Part shown: positions 7,229-15,862 of the stretch, piece after piece | Layout: each line of letters starts with the position of its first letter | Position numbering within the stretch: the stretch's first letter is position 1 | IMG/VR virus record: IMGVR_UViG_3300020391_000290 | Location: 1 to 64,000 of that record | Direction: 5' to 3' (one strand) | Source of the DNA: a virus | Length of the DNA stretch: 64,000 bases | Program-made: the position numbers and the translations under genes | The notes under the pieces: model-generated | The model's input: the letters and a program-made list of their open reading frames with translations, nothing else | Databases searched by the model: none | What the model was told of the DNA's origin: nothing

Positions 7229-9033
7229 TAAATTTTACCTACAACTACTTCTATTACACCTGTAGCCGATCCGTACTTGTCTTCTAACGACTTTCCTATA
7301 ACACTACCTGTCATGGGATTGCTTTCATCCTTCCAAGCTTCTGCATGTCCTGGTGTATCACTAGCAACCATTAAATCACCTTTTCTTATTTCACCTACTA
7401 CTTTACAAGGAATACGACCAATTAGTCCTACATTTATACCTGATGATTCACTATTCATTAAATATGCAGGATCTGTACTTACAATACCTGCTATTCTTTT
7501 ATCATATTTTGCAGTGCATTCTGTAACTTCTTTTTCACCACCAAAAATTAATACTGTACCTTCTTCATAGTCTGTATCACTAATATATTTTTCTGCTAAG
7601 TCAGCATATCTAGCGGATGTTGTTGTTGCACTTATTACGTTTGCACTAAAATTACCGCTACTATCACGGAATACTATTGTACTTCCTGTATTGGAATTTG
7701 TAGCATTTGATGTTACAGTAAATGTTCCGCTAGATGCAGAGCCACTTATCCCTGATCCTGAAGTAGCACCAGCTGTTAATTTACCATCTAATTCAGATTG
7801 TAAATTATCAATATTAGCAATAGTGTGATTGTGACTATCGTCGGCCACTGTCAATGTTAGTGTAGCATTACCAAGGTTAGTAAATGTAGCACTACCAGAA
7901 GCATCACCATTTATAGTTAGTGTTGGATCTGCAGTAGCAGTTGTAGTAATACTAACATCACCTAAATTAGTTAAAGTACCTGCACCAGTAACCGCACCTG
8001 TAAGTGTAATAGTTGGATCACTTGTTGCAGTTGTGGCAATACTTATACCTGCACTACCATCAAAATTTGCAGTCCCTGTCACTGCACCAGTAAGTGCAAT
8101 AGCTCTAGGAGTTGTTAATGTTGCTGCACTTCCAGATGTGTTCTGGTTACCTGTTGTGTTTACACCTGGTAATGTAATATTTGCACTTCCATCAAATGAC
8201 ACTCCACCAATTGTTCTAGCAGTTGTTAATGTTGCAGCCGAACCTGTTGTGTTTTGATTCAAGGTAGCCACTCTTGCTGCTGCTACTGTACCAGATGAAA
8301 TATTACTTCCATTTAATGCTGATAAAGATGCCCCACTGCCAGAAAAAGCCGCTGATGTAAGTAATCCTGTACTTGGATTGTAAATTAATCCGCTATCCTG
8401 TTTTACTGCTGTCAATGCACCACTTGTTGAACTTGCAAAATAAATTAAAAAGTCTGTGTCAGTGGTTGTATCACTACTAATGGTTGCTCCAGCAGCCGCA
8501 AAAGATAGATTACCACTTGCATCTGTAACCATAGCTTGTCCACTAGAACCATCTGCAGTTGGCATGTTAAATGCTACACTATTAGATGTTAAAACTAACC
8601 TAGACCCGTTTGAGTGTATACTTTCAGCAGCATCATTAAATTGTATTTTTCGTGTACTATTTACAAGAACACCAGTATCTGCAACATGTGTAAGAGTTAC
8701 GTCTTGATCATTTCCTAATTGAATTGTACCTCCGTCTGCTAGAAATAAATCTGAAAACTCTGCAGATGCTGTGCCAAGCGTTGCACCATCTGCACTACTA
8801 GGAACAATTGATGTACCAACTGTTGCAGTATTCAGCACTGGACTAGTTAATGTTTTATTTGTAAGTGTTTGACTAGCAGTATTTCCTGTTAGTTCCATTG
8901 CACCGCCTGCAGTACTTCCGTCATGCACACGTATAACATCTAGTTGTTCATCAATACTAAGTTCTCCAGCACTGCCTGTGAAAGCGTTATTTTGCGTAGT
9001 TGTACCTCGTCTAAATTGTAATGTTGTTGGCAT
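7228..9033 (-). CDS. Tail fibre / adhesin with Mtd-like N-terminus
   Basis: This encodes 601 residues. Residues about 3-48 (LQFRRGTTTQNNAF, then GELSIDEQLDVIRVHDG) match the N-terminal fold of the phage major tropism determinant and similar fibres. The middle is a Thr/Ser/Gly/Ala-rich beta-repeat shaft (LTNKTLTSP, ITLTGAVTG), with one copy of the 111 bp repeat also found in the 1412-residue fibre. Residues about 465-601 form a C-terminal module (SARYADLAEKY, AGIVSTDPAYLMNS, IRKGDLMVAS, GVIEVVVGKI) shared with that fibre; it may be a tip or an assembly domain. The ribosome site AAGGA precedes the ATG. Function in host recognition or virion surface decoration is inferred from architecture. Confidence 0.75.
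   Translation of the reverse strand: MPTTLQFRRGTTTQNNAFTGSAGELSIDEQLDVIRVHDGSTAGGAMELTGNTASQTLTNKTLTSPVLNTATVGTSIVPSSADGATLGTASAEFSDLFLADGGTIQLGNDQDVTLTHVADTGVLVNSTRKIQFNDAAESIHSNGSRLVLTSNSVAFNMPTADGSSGQAMVTDASGNLSFAAAGATISSDTTTDTDFLIYFASSTSGALTAVKQDSGLIYNPSTGLLTSAAFSGSGASLSALNGSNISSGTVAAARVATLNQNTTGSAATLTTARTIGGVSFDGSANITLPGVNTTGNQNTSGSAATLTTPRAIALTGAVTGTANFDGSAGISIATTATSDPTITLTGAVTGAGTLTNLGDVSITTTATADPTLTINGDASGSATFTNLGNATLTLTVADDSHNHTIANIDNLQSELDGKLTAGATSGSGISGSASSGTFTVTSNATNSNTGSTIVFRDSSGNFSANVISATTTSARYADLAEKYISDTDYEEGTVLIFGGEKEVTECTAKYDKRIAGIVSTDPAYLMNSESSGINVGLIGRIPCKVVGEIRKGDLMVASDTPGHAEAWKDESNPMTGSVIGKSLEDKYGSATGVIEVVVGKI
8110..8219. repeat. 110 bp segment identical to 11120-11229 in another fibre gene
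   Basis: These 110 bases match 11120-11229 without a difference; the flanking bases then diverge (c/g on the right, g/c on the left). Both copies encode the same part of the fibre shaft (the IGGVSFDGSANITLPGVN unit). Outside this patch the two genes are clearly related but differ often at silent sites, so exact identity suggests recent recombination or gene conversion. Confidence 0.9.
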
Positions 9034-9047
9034 TGTTTTTCCTTATA

Positions 9048-10154
9048 TTAACTAAATGCACCTAAGTCTACTGTAGTTGTAGATCCTACGGGTTCCATCA
9101 TTGTGTATACTTCTCCCAAACTTACACCAAAAGCATCTTGTGCTCCTGCCGTAAAAGGTGTTTCCACACTTCCTGTTTGGTTTTGTTGTTTTGCTAGATC
9201 AAAGTTGCCTTCAGACGCTGGTGCGGTTGTGAATGTACTAGTTTGAAATCCACTTGCTCCGCCTCCTCCGGAACCTACTCCTAAGTTATTAGGAGTAATT
9301 TTTTTCATTGTGCCACCATCATCTATTAACACAAAGTCCGCGTCTCCGCTATCTGTCGTTGTTGCGGGTGTATCACTGTTACCAGTTGTTAATATTGTGT
9401 TTCCTTCTATAGTCACAACACCTGAACTAGATCTTGCAATAGTGGTATCACTAGCATGTCCTAATTCAATATTAGCACCTGTAGTCACATCACCTGTAAG
9501 TGTAGTTGTACCTGCGACAGTCAATCCAGTACTGTTTAAGAGTTGAAAACTATCTGAGCGTAGTCTTGCAGTAATTGTGTTAGAGCCTGCTTTTACATTG
9601 GCAAATTCTATTATGCCATCTTCTGTACCATCACTTGCATCTAAAATTTTTCCTGTAATTTTTGCATATACCACTGCTTGGTCTGCGTCATTTTCACCTT
9701 TGAATTTTAATTGTCCTAAATAATCTGCATCGTCAGGACTCGCACTATTACGTTTTAATTCTATAACTGGTCCTGCACTACTGCTATTTTCTGTCGTAGT
9801 TAAAGTTAGCAGTGCGTTTGTATCTGTGCCTGCTAGGCTAGTTGCAGTTGTAGGTGTTGGAATATTTGTTAAGTTGCTACCATCTCCGTATATTGCATTT
9901 ACTTTTAAGTCAGCATAACTTGCAATAGTTACGTTACCCGATGTAGTGCCTGTTTCATTTGTGTTAATTACTGCAAACTGGTTAGCACTTTCGTCATATA
10001 TAAGTGCGGTATTTGTATCACTACCTCGTTCTATTACTAGGCCTGCATCTTTATCAGCACTGCCACTTTCTCCGCTATTTAAACGTATAAGCGGATCTGT
10101 AATATTTGTTACATCAAAATTAATTTGACTGGCTTTTGGCATAGTAAACGGCAT
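9048..10154 (-). CDS. Tail fibre-like structural protein
   Basis: This encodes 368 residues of low-complexity Thr/Asn/Asp/Ser-rich beta structure. Residues about 38-80 carry the module DAGLVIERGSDTNTALIYDE, then SYADLKVNAIYGDGSNLTNIP. The '[GI]-x-RGS...ALF-DE' module recurs twice in the 1412-residue fibre and once in the 214-residue protein. The second half repeats LTVAGTTTLTGDV units, then a Gly-rich hinge (GVGSGGGGASG) and a distinct C-terminus ending TTVDLGAFS. It lacks the YADLAEKY tip module of its neighbours. The ATG at 10154 has AAGGA upstream and a late promoter 24 bases before it. It belongs to the fibre block; the exact part of the virion is unknown. Confidence 0.7.
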   Translation of the reverse strand: MPFTMPKASQINFDVTNITDPLIRLNSGESGSADKDAGLVIERGSDTNTALIYDESANQFAVINTNETGTTSGNVTIASYADLKVNAIYGDGSNLTNIPTPTTATSLAGTDTNALLTLTTTENSSSAGPVIELKRNSASPDDADYLGQLKFKGENDADQAVVYAKITGKILDASDGTEDGIIEFANVKAGSNTITARLRSDSFQLLNSTGLTVAGTTTLTGDVTTGANIELGHASDTTIARSSSGVVTIEGNTILTTGNSDTPATTTDSGDADFVLIDDGGTMKKITPNNLGVGSGGGGASGFQTSTFTTAPASEGNFDLAKQQNQTGSVETPFTAGAQDAFGVSLGEVYTMMEPVGSTTTVDLGAFS

Positions 10155-10177
10155 GTAATATCCTTTTTATATTGTAG

Positions 10178-10185
10178 TATTTATC
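10178..10185 (-). promoter_or_regulatory. T4-type late promoter for the 9048-10154 fibre gene
   Basis: On the minus strand this reads GATAAATA, a one-mismatch match to the late octamer, 24 bases upstream of the ATG at 10154. It lies just after the terminator of the preceding gene, so this promoter opens a new unit with the next fibre genes. Confidence 0.65.
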
Positions 10186-10203
10186 AACTTACTTTAGTCA
10201 AAA

Positions 10204-10229
10204 AAATAGCACCCTAGGGTGCTATTTTG
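10204..10229 (-). terminator. Intrinsic terminator after the 1412-residue fibre gene
   Basis: A perfect inverted repeat (AAAATAGCACC, loop CTAG, GGTGCTATTTT) lies 17 bases past the stop of the leftward fibre gene and is followed on the minus strand by a run of T (complement of the A run at 10201-10207). Stem of 11 bp plus U-tract is a typical rho-independent terminator. Confidence 0.85.
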
Positions 10230-10246
10230 AAAGTTATTTTTTGTAA

Positions 10247-13200
10247 TTACATCATTAATGCTAATACTTCAATAACGCCTTCTCCGCCTTCGTGTGCTTC
10301 GATTGCCTTACCAATTATTGTACCAGATTTTGCATCATTGTTAGCCATTGCCATACCATTACCTGCACTTACCATTAAGTCACCTGCTGCTACTGGTCCT
10401 GTTACTTTAGTTGGTACACGACCTGCTAATGCTAATGCAACACCATCTGCTTCACTGTTCATTAAGTATGCTGGATCTGTGGAAACAATTCCTGCTACTG
10501 TTCTACAATTTGGTGTATCACATGGTGCAACTTTTCCTGCGCCTGCAAAGTGTACTACTGTTCCTGCTTCAATATCGCCATCGGCTGCATATTTTTCAGC
10601 CAAATCCGCGTATCTTGCAGAGGTTGTTGTTGCACTTATAACGTTTGCACTAAAGTTTCCTGAACCATCTCTAAACACAATAGTATTCGCACTGTTTGAG
10701 GTAGTTGCGTTTGATGTAACAGTAAATGTTCCACCTTCACTACTTACACTACCACTTATACCACTACCTGATGTTGCACCTGCTGCTACATAATTTCCTG
10801 TTGTATCAGTTGATAATGCAACACTGTTGGCTGCGATTGTTGCGGTTAGTGTAGCATTACCTAAGTTAGTTAAAGTTGCACTACCACTTAAATCACCAGC
10901 AAGTGTTATAGTCGGATCTGCTGTAGCAGTTGTAGCAATACTAATACCAGCACTACCATCAAAGTTTGCAGTTCCTGTTACTGCACCTGTTAGTGCAATA
11001 GCTCTTGTTGTAGTAAGTTTTGCTGCACTTCCAGTTGTGTTCTGGTTACCTGTTGCGTTTACACCTGGTAAGGTAATATTTGCACTTCCATCAAAAGAAA
11101 CACCACCAATATTCCTAGCAGTTGTTAATGTTGCTGCACTTCCAGATGTGTTCTGGTTACCTGTTGTGTTTACACCTGGTAATGTAATATTTGCACTTCC
11201 ATCAAATGACACTCCACCAATTGTTCTAGGAGTTGTTAATGTCGCTGCACTTCCAGATGTGTTCTGGTTACCTGTTGCGTTTACACCTGGTAAGGTAATA
11301 TTTGCACTTCCATCAAAAGAAACACCACCAATTGTTCTAGGAGTTGTTAATGTCGCTGCTGAACCAGTTGTGTTTTGGTTTAGTGTTGCAACACGAGCCG
11401 CTGCTATTGTACCTGAAGCAATGTTACTTCCGTTTAATGAAGTTAAACTTGCACCACTACCACTAAATGCGGCTGCAGTTAATGTACCAGTACTTGGATT
11501 ATATGTAAATCCACTGTCTTGTGTAGCTGCGGTTAATGCACCTGATGTTATTGATCCAACGTATACTAGTCTTTCAGCATTTGTAGCTTCGTCGTTTGTT
11601 ACAACAGCACCTGCTGCACCAAAAGATAAGTTTCCACTTGCATCTGTTATAAGTGCTTGTCCACTTGTTCCATCTGCACCCGGAAGTTTAAATGTTACGT
11701 TTGATGCTACTGTATCTGGAGCCTGTAATGCTACAAAGTTTGAAGCATCTGCATCACTAAATCTTACATCACCACTTGGTCCTGTAATAATATCATCAAC
11801 ATGTAGTTCTGCATAACGCTTTGTTGCACTACCTAAGTCATGTGTACCATCAGCATTTGGTATAATATCACCATTAAACTCACTGTTAACAACAACACTA
11901 TCACTTGACGCATCACCAATTGTAATGTTTCCGCCTAGTGTTAAATTACCATCAACGTTTAAGTTTGCATTAATATCAACATCACCGTTTGCCGCAATAG
12001 TCATTCTTTCTGAACCAGCAGTATCAAATCTAATGATATCCTCATCACTTGATTCCTCAAGTTGAATCTGAGTATCACCATCGATATCTGATAAACCTAC
12101 AACAGTTTGTGTGGTTGTAAACTTACGTACCTCAATCAAGTCACCTGTAGCCGGAGCAGTTGTAAATGTTAATGTTACGCCTGATACACCATATACTACG
12201 GATGGTTGTTGTACCACACCGTTTAGTGTTACAAAAATACCAGCGTTACTATAACTATCTGCACCACTTAATGTGTCTAATGTAAATGCAGTTGTTGCAC
12301 CGTCACCGTTAAAAACTTGTGATGTAGCAAGTGTAAAGTCTGTACTTAATGACTTAAATCCTGTATTATCACGGAATTCTAATTGGTTACTAGTTGTGTT
12401 ATATCTAAACTGTCCTATTACACCTGTTGGTCTTTGAGCAGTTGTACCTTTTGGTAATATTAATGCACTAGTTGCTGAACCTAAGTCTAAGATTGCGTTA
12501 GCATTTGGTGCACCACCAATACCTACGTTATCTTGTGATCCATCTACAACAAATAAGTTAGCAACGCCATTACCTTCAATTCTAAAGTCAACGTTTGCAC
12601 TGTTCTCATTGAAAACAACACCACCAGCACTGTTAATTGTTAATGCACCAGTTGCATTTGTAATTGCAGTATCTGTACCATCGTGTCCAATTGTAAAGTC
12701 TGTACCAGCACCAATTTCAAGTTGCTTGTTATCAGCAGCCAATCTTATATCTTCTACAGTTGTAATAATACCTGCGGCAGTAATTGTTGCTTTGTTTGTT
12801 GCTACTGTTAAACTGTTTACATTACTAGCACCTGTAAATGTTACATCTGTACCATCAAATGTCATTGCGGCATCACCAGCAATTACTCCACTATTACTAA
12901 AAAGTAATTGTGTGTCTGATACGTTAGATGTAAATGTACCTGAACCTGAACTAATATCAATATTACCATTTGAAGTAATATTTCTAATTGTTCCAATATC
13001 TAAGTTTGTATCTACTACTAATGCTTTATTAGCTACTGCTGTACCTGCAGTAATACCATCAATTTTTTCTAAATCAGCTTCGTTCATACTTGCTGAACCA
13101 ATGATAAAACTACCTGTTGCAGTCACGTCACCTGTTACACCTAATGCACCAGTGTTTAGTCCTGCGGCAGTAAATGATACGTTTCCTGTAGCATCACCAG

Positions 13201-14485
13201 TGGCAGTTGTTGTACCTGTTACGAATACGTCTGCTGACTCATCCCATAAAAATGCGGCATTGTCACCTGTTGAACCACGCTCAAATATAAAACCTAAGTC
13301 GTTTGCATTAGAACCTGCACCAGTGTTTAGTTCAATAATTGTATCAGAAACTCTACTGTTTGTTGTACTTACAGTTGTTGTAGTACCGTTTACTGTTAAG
13401 TTACCTGAAATTGTTAAAGCACCACCAATTGTTACGTTGTCTGGTAAACCAATTTGTATTTGGTTATCACTAACAGTAGTTTCAACTTCGTTGGAAGTAC
13501 CTGCAAATGTAAGTGTGTTTGTACCAACTGTAACAACATCATCTGATCCTGAATCAGCTGCGATTGTTAATGATCTTGCACTACTAATATTTGTATCAAC
13601 ATATGCTTTGGTAGCGGCATGTTGGTTTGCTGTTGGATCTGTTACGTTAATAATTTGACTTGTGTTAACGTCAAGTGCACCTGATCCTTTTGGATCAATT
13701 ATTAAATTAATATTTGTATCATCACCTGTTGTTGCAATTTTTGGATGACCACTTGCTGCAGCATTGAAAACATCTATTTGGTTAACTGCTGATCCAACTG
13801 TTTGGAAAATTATTGCTTCGTTGCCGTTAGCATCTGCAATAAATCCACCGTCTACAATTTTTGGTGCAGTTAGTGTTTTGTTTGTAAGTGTTGATGTAGT
13901 TCCTGATAAAAATGTGTCAAATGTAGCTACAGTTGTCTGAGCCATTGTGCCACCTTGGTTTACAACAATACCATGTCCTGCTGCTACTGCAGTAGTTCCT
14001 GGTGTTGCACCACCATCTATCAAGTTAAGTTCTGCGGCAGTTGCAGTAATACCTGATCCACCAATCTGTAAAGTGGCGGCATTTACTATATTAGCTCTCA
14101 AGTTTGCATAACCTGAAATACTAATATTTCCTGCAGTATCTCCGTCTTCTGATCCTACGTTAGCAATAATAAATTCGTCTGCAGTTTCATCCCATAGAAA
14201 TGCGTAGTTATCATCAGAACCTCTGTTAATTAATAGACCACTATCTACACTTCCTGATCCACTAGCTTCAGCTGAAAGGGCAATAACTGCGTCTTCAATT
14301 CTTGTATTTGTTGTACTTACACTAGTGGTCGTACCACTTACTGTAAGGTTACCCGAAACAGTTAAACTACTGCCATAGGTAAGGTTGTTTGCCAGTTTAG
14401 CTCCAGTTACGTTAGCATCGGCTATCTTTGCCGTTGTTACCGCACTATCAGTAATCTGGTTGGTTTTAATTCGTGTTAATGCCAT
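10247..14485 (-). CDS. Large tail fibre / adhesin, 1412 residues
   Basis: This is the largest fibre in the block. The N-terminus (MALTRIKTNQITDSAVTT) is followed by two copies of the SGLLINRGSDDNYAFLWDE-type module (near 100-160 and 390-430) and a long shaft of beta repeats. A GDGATTAFTL module with an LNGVVQQPS strand follows at about residues 715-790, and three tandem copies of a 37-residue unit (IGGVSFDGSANITLPGVN...) at about 1040-1150. The last 135 residues are the SARYADLAEKY / AGIVSTDPAYLMNS / GDLMVSAGN tip module shared with the 601-residue fibre. It has a late promoter at 14527-14534, GGAG before the ATG, and its own terminator at 10204-10229, so it is a single-gene transcript. Host attachment is the likely role. 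Confidence 0.78.
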   Translation of the reverse strand: MALTRIKTNQITDSAVTTAKIADANVTGAKLANNLTYGSSLTVSGNLTVSGTTTSVSTTNTRIEDAVIALSAEASGSGSVDSGLLINRGSDDNYAFLWDETADEFIIANVGSEDGDTAGNISISGYANLRANIVNAATLQIGGSGITATAAELNLIDGGATPGTTAVAAGHGIVVNQGGTMAQTTVATFDTFLSGTTSTLTNKTLTAPKIVDGGFIADANGNEAIIFQTVGSAVNQIDVFNAAASGHPKIATTGDDTNINLIIDPKGSGALDVNTSQIINVTDPTANQHAATKAYVDTNISSARSLTIAADSGSDDVVTVGTNTLTFAGTSNEVETTVSDNQIQIGLPDNVTIGGALTISGNLTVNGTTTTVSTTNSRVSDTIIELNTGAGSNANDLGFIFERGSTGDNAAFLWDESADVFVTGTTTATGDATGNVSFTAAGLNTGALGVTGDVTATGSFIIGSASMNEADLEKIDGITAGTAVANKALVVDTNLDIGTIRNITSNGNIDISSGSGTFTSNVSDTQLLFSNSGVIAGDAAMTFDGTDVTFTGASNVNSLTVATNKATITAAGIITTVEDIRLAADNKQLEIGAGTDFTIGHDGTDTAITNATGALTINSAGGVVFNENSANVDFRIEGNGVANLFVVDGSQDNVGIGGAPNANAILDLGSATSALILPKGTTAQRPTGVIGQFRYNTTSNQLEFRDNTGFKSLSTDFTLATSQVFNGDGATTAFTLDTLSGADSYSNAGIFVTLNGVVQQPSVVYGVSGVTLTFTTAPATGDLIEVRKFTTTQTVVGLSDIDGDTQIQLEESSDEDIIRFDTAGSERMTIAANGDVDINANLNVDGNLTLGGNITIGDASSDSVVVNSEFNGDIIPNADGTHDLGSATKRYAELHVDDIITGPSGDVRFSDADASNFVALQAPDTVASNVTFKLPGADGTSGQALITDASGNLSFGAAGAVVTNDEATNAERLVYVGSITSGALTAATQDSGFTYNPSTGTLTAAAFSGSGASLTSLNGSNIASGTIAAARVATLNQNTTGSAATLTTPRTIGGVSFDGSANITLPGVNATGNQNTSGSAATLTTPRTIGGVSFDGSANITLPGVNTTGNQNTSGSAATLTTARNIGGVSFDGSANITLPGVNATGNQNTTGSAAKLTTTRAIALTGAVTGTANFDGSAGISIATTATADPTITLAGDLSGSATLTNLGNATLTATIAANSVALSTDTTGNYVAAGATSGSGISGSVSSEGGTFTVTSNATTSNSANTIVFRDGSGNFSANVISATTTSARYADLAEKYAADGDIEAGTVVHFAGAGKVAPCDTPNCRTVAGIVSTDPAYLMNSEADGVALALAGRVPTKVTGPVAAGDLMVSAGNGMAMANNDAKSGTIIGKAIEAHEGGEGVIEVLALMM
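11036..11368. repeat. Three tandem 111 bp repeats inside the fibre gene
   Basis: The phrase TGTGTTCTGGTTACC starts at 11036, 11147 and 11258, and a diverged form at 11369, giving a constant 111 bp (37-residue) period. Units differ by a few silent or conservative changes. The array is in frame, so unequal crossing-over would lengthen or shorten the fibre shaft without frameshift. A further copy of the unit with the same 111 bp spacing occurs at 8137-8247 in the 601-residue fibre. Confidence 0.9.
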
Positions 14486-14728
14486 TTTCTAAATTCTCCG
14501 TCCAATCGCGATTATAATAACAATGTTATTTATTGTAAATTATAAATTTTGCAATTAGTCGCAGAGAAATAACATCAAAAAATGTCTATCAATCAATGTT
14601 AATTTTTAAGAGAATGTTGCTACTGCCGCAACTGGGAATGTAAGTGCCTTTTGTTGGAGCAGGCTAGTGGCGAACTGCTTGTAACACGGGGTCACGGAGA
14701 AATAATCTATTACTATTATTTAGTCTTT
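14486..14728. other. Intergenic region with late promoter and a GC-rich patch
   Basis: This 243 bp gap separates two leftward fibre genes. Near the 1412-residue gene it holds GGAG, a perfect 10 bp palindrome AATCGCGATT (14504-14513) and the late promoter at 14527-14534. From about 14610 to 14700 the composition becomes clearly more GC-rich than the surroundings. In that patch a leftward 29-codon frame starting at GTG (14695) and ending at 14606 is open, but it has no ribosome site. No tRNA cloverleaf can be drawn. I cannot explain this patch. Confidence 0.5.
14527..14534 (-). promoter_or_regulatory. T4-type late promoter for the 1412-residue fibre
   Basis: The minus strand reads AATAAATA, one mismatch from the late octamer, 42 bases upstream of the fibre ATG at 14485. 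It is the only promoter-like site in the gap before the fibre gene. Confidence 0.6.
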
Positions 14729-15862
14729 TTAGTGAAAATCTACCCATGCACCGTTAGCATAACCTTGAAATTTATTTGTTGTTGTATTATATACAACATC
14801 GCCATTTGCTGAACTTAGTGCGTTTCTTTGACTAGTAGTGAATTGTTGAAATTTTTGTGCTGGTTGTGCATTACCGCTATGAAAACTTCTTGCTTGAATA
14901 ATATCTCCATTTGCAGGCGCATTTGTAAATGTAAGTGTTGTTCCGCTTACAGAATAAGCATTAGATGCTTCCTGTATTACACCATTAAGTGTAACTATTA
15001 CTGCACCTGTTGAACTACTTGCTCCTAGCGTAAAAGCAGTTGTACTAGCGTTACCTGTAAAGTTATTTGTAGTAATAGTATTACTAGGAGAAACACTAAC
15101 CCAAGCACTACCATTATAAATTTCAGTTTCAGAAGTGCTAGTGTTAAAACGTATCATCCCTGTTTTACCACCAGGTCTTTGAGCTGTAGTGCCCACAGGA
15201 ATAACAAAACCTGTAGTTGCGTCAATTGCAACATATCCTGACCCCGCAGGATCTAGAATAATTTCTTCATTAGTTACAGTTGTCTGTATTCTATTATCAG
15301 TAAATGTGTAAGCACCTGTATCACCTCCTACACCGAAATCTCCAGTATACCTTGCACCTTCGATATAAACACTTTTACCACTAAAATTGACACCATTAGG
15401 TAAGTTAGTTCCTATAAAGTTTAAAACTCCAGATTCATAATCAAAAAACCATTCATCATTATTACCGCTACCTGTAACAAAGACTTTGTTACTAATACTA
15501 GCCGCATTGTCGGCATCATCAGCAGTATGAACATATACATTTACTAAATATGTACTTCCAAATTGTGTAGGTATCCAGTCTGTTTGATTTGTTTTCCAAG
15601 TGCGATTAGTAGTTGCAGTATTGTCAGCAACGGTTTCAACAACATTGGCACCGTTGTAACAAGTTACTACGCCACTACTACTATTTGGTTTTACAGAAGG
15701 TATACTTCCTGCCTGTTTCCAAACTCTATCACCTCTCATTAACAGCGGAGAAGGTATAGCCTCATTAGGAGCAAGTTTTAAACTGTTGACATCTGTTTTT
15801 GTTGCACCATAACCAATTTTCTTAAATAGATAATCAAGTTTTTGGGAGTCTGTAATAGCCAT
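14729..15862 (-). CDS. Fibre-block virion structural protein
   Basis: This encodes 377 residues. The N-terminus (SQKLDYLFKKIGYGATKTD, residues 6-24) is one I associate with conserved structural proteins of T4-like marine phages. Around residues 85-180 lies a predicted beta domain (VNVYVHTADDADNAASI, then DEWFFDYESGVLNFIG). The PVGTTAQRPGGKTGMIRFN linker at about 221-240 also occurs in the 1412- and 146-residue proteins. It is followed by a GNASTTAFTLG module with LNGVIQEASNAYSV. The C-terminus repeats TTTNKFQGYANGAWVDFH, a common fibre-end motif. The start shares a base with the stop of the PKD fibre upstream (TAATG), so the two are coupled. The role is probably in the collar, fibre or baseplate periphery. 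Confidence 0.65.
   Translation of the reverse strand: MAITDSQKLDYLFKKIGYGATKTDVNSLKLAPNEAIPSPLLMRGDRVWKQAGSIPSVKPNSSSGVVTCYNGANVVETVADNTATTNRTWKTNQTDWIPTQFGSTYLVNVYVHTADDADNAASISNKVFVTGSGNNDEWFFDYESGVLNFIGTNLPNGVNFSGKSVYIEGARYTGDFGVGGDTGAYTFTDNRIQTTVTNEEIILDPAGSGYVAIDATTGFVIPVGTTAQRPGGKTGMIRFNTSTSETEIYNGSAWVSVSPSNTITTNNFTGNASTTAFTLGASSSTGAVIVTLNGVIQEASNAYSVSGTTLTFTNAPANGDIIQARSFHSGNAQPAQKFQQFTTSQRNALSSANGDVVYNTTTNKFQGYANGAWVDFH

Noticed and set aside
10827-11816. 329-residue rightward frame opposite the large fibre
   Set aside because: It is the complement of repetitive fibre codons; Ala/Val/Pro-rich strings arise from the Gly/Thr/Ser-rich gene on the other strand. No ribosome site or promoter fits it.
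12609-13658. 349-residue rightward frame opposite the large fibre
   Set aside because: Same reason: a shadow of the biased fibre gene, with no promoter, start signal or family match.
14606-14695. 29-codon leftward frame in the GC-rich patch
   Set aside because: GTG start without ribosome site and too short to judge; reported only as part of an unexplained patch.
14640-14705. tRNA-Thr-like string (CTTGTAA with GGTCACGG after it)
   Set aside because: The anticodon-like loop is present, but the flanking bases form only two pairs of the anticodon stem and no acceptor or T-arm can be drawn.
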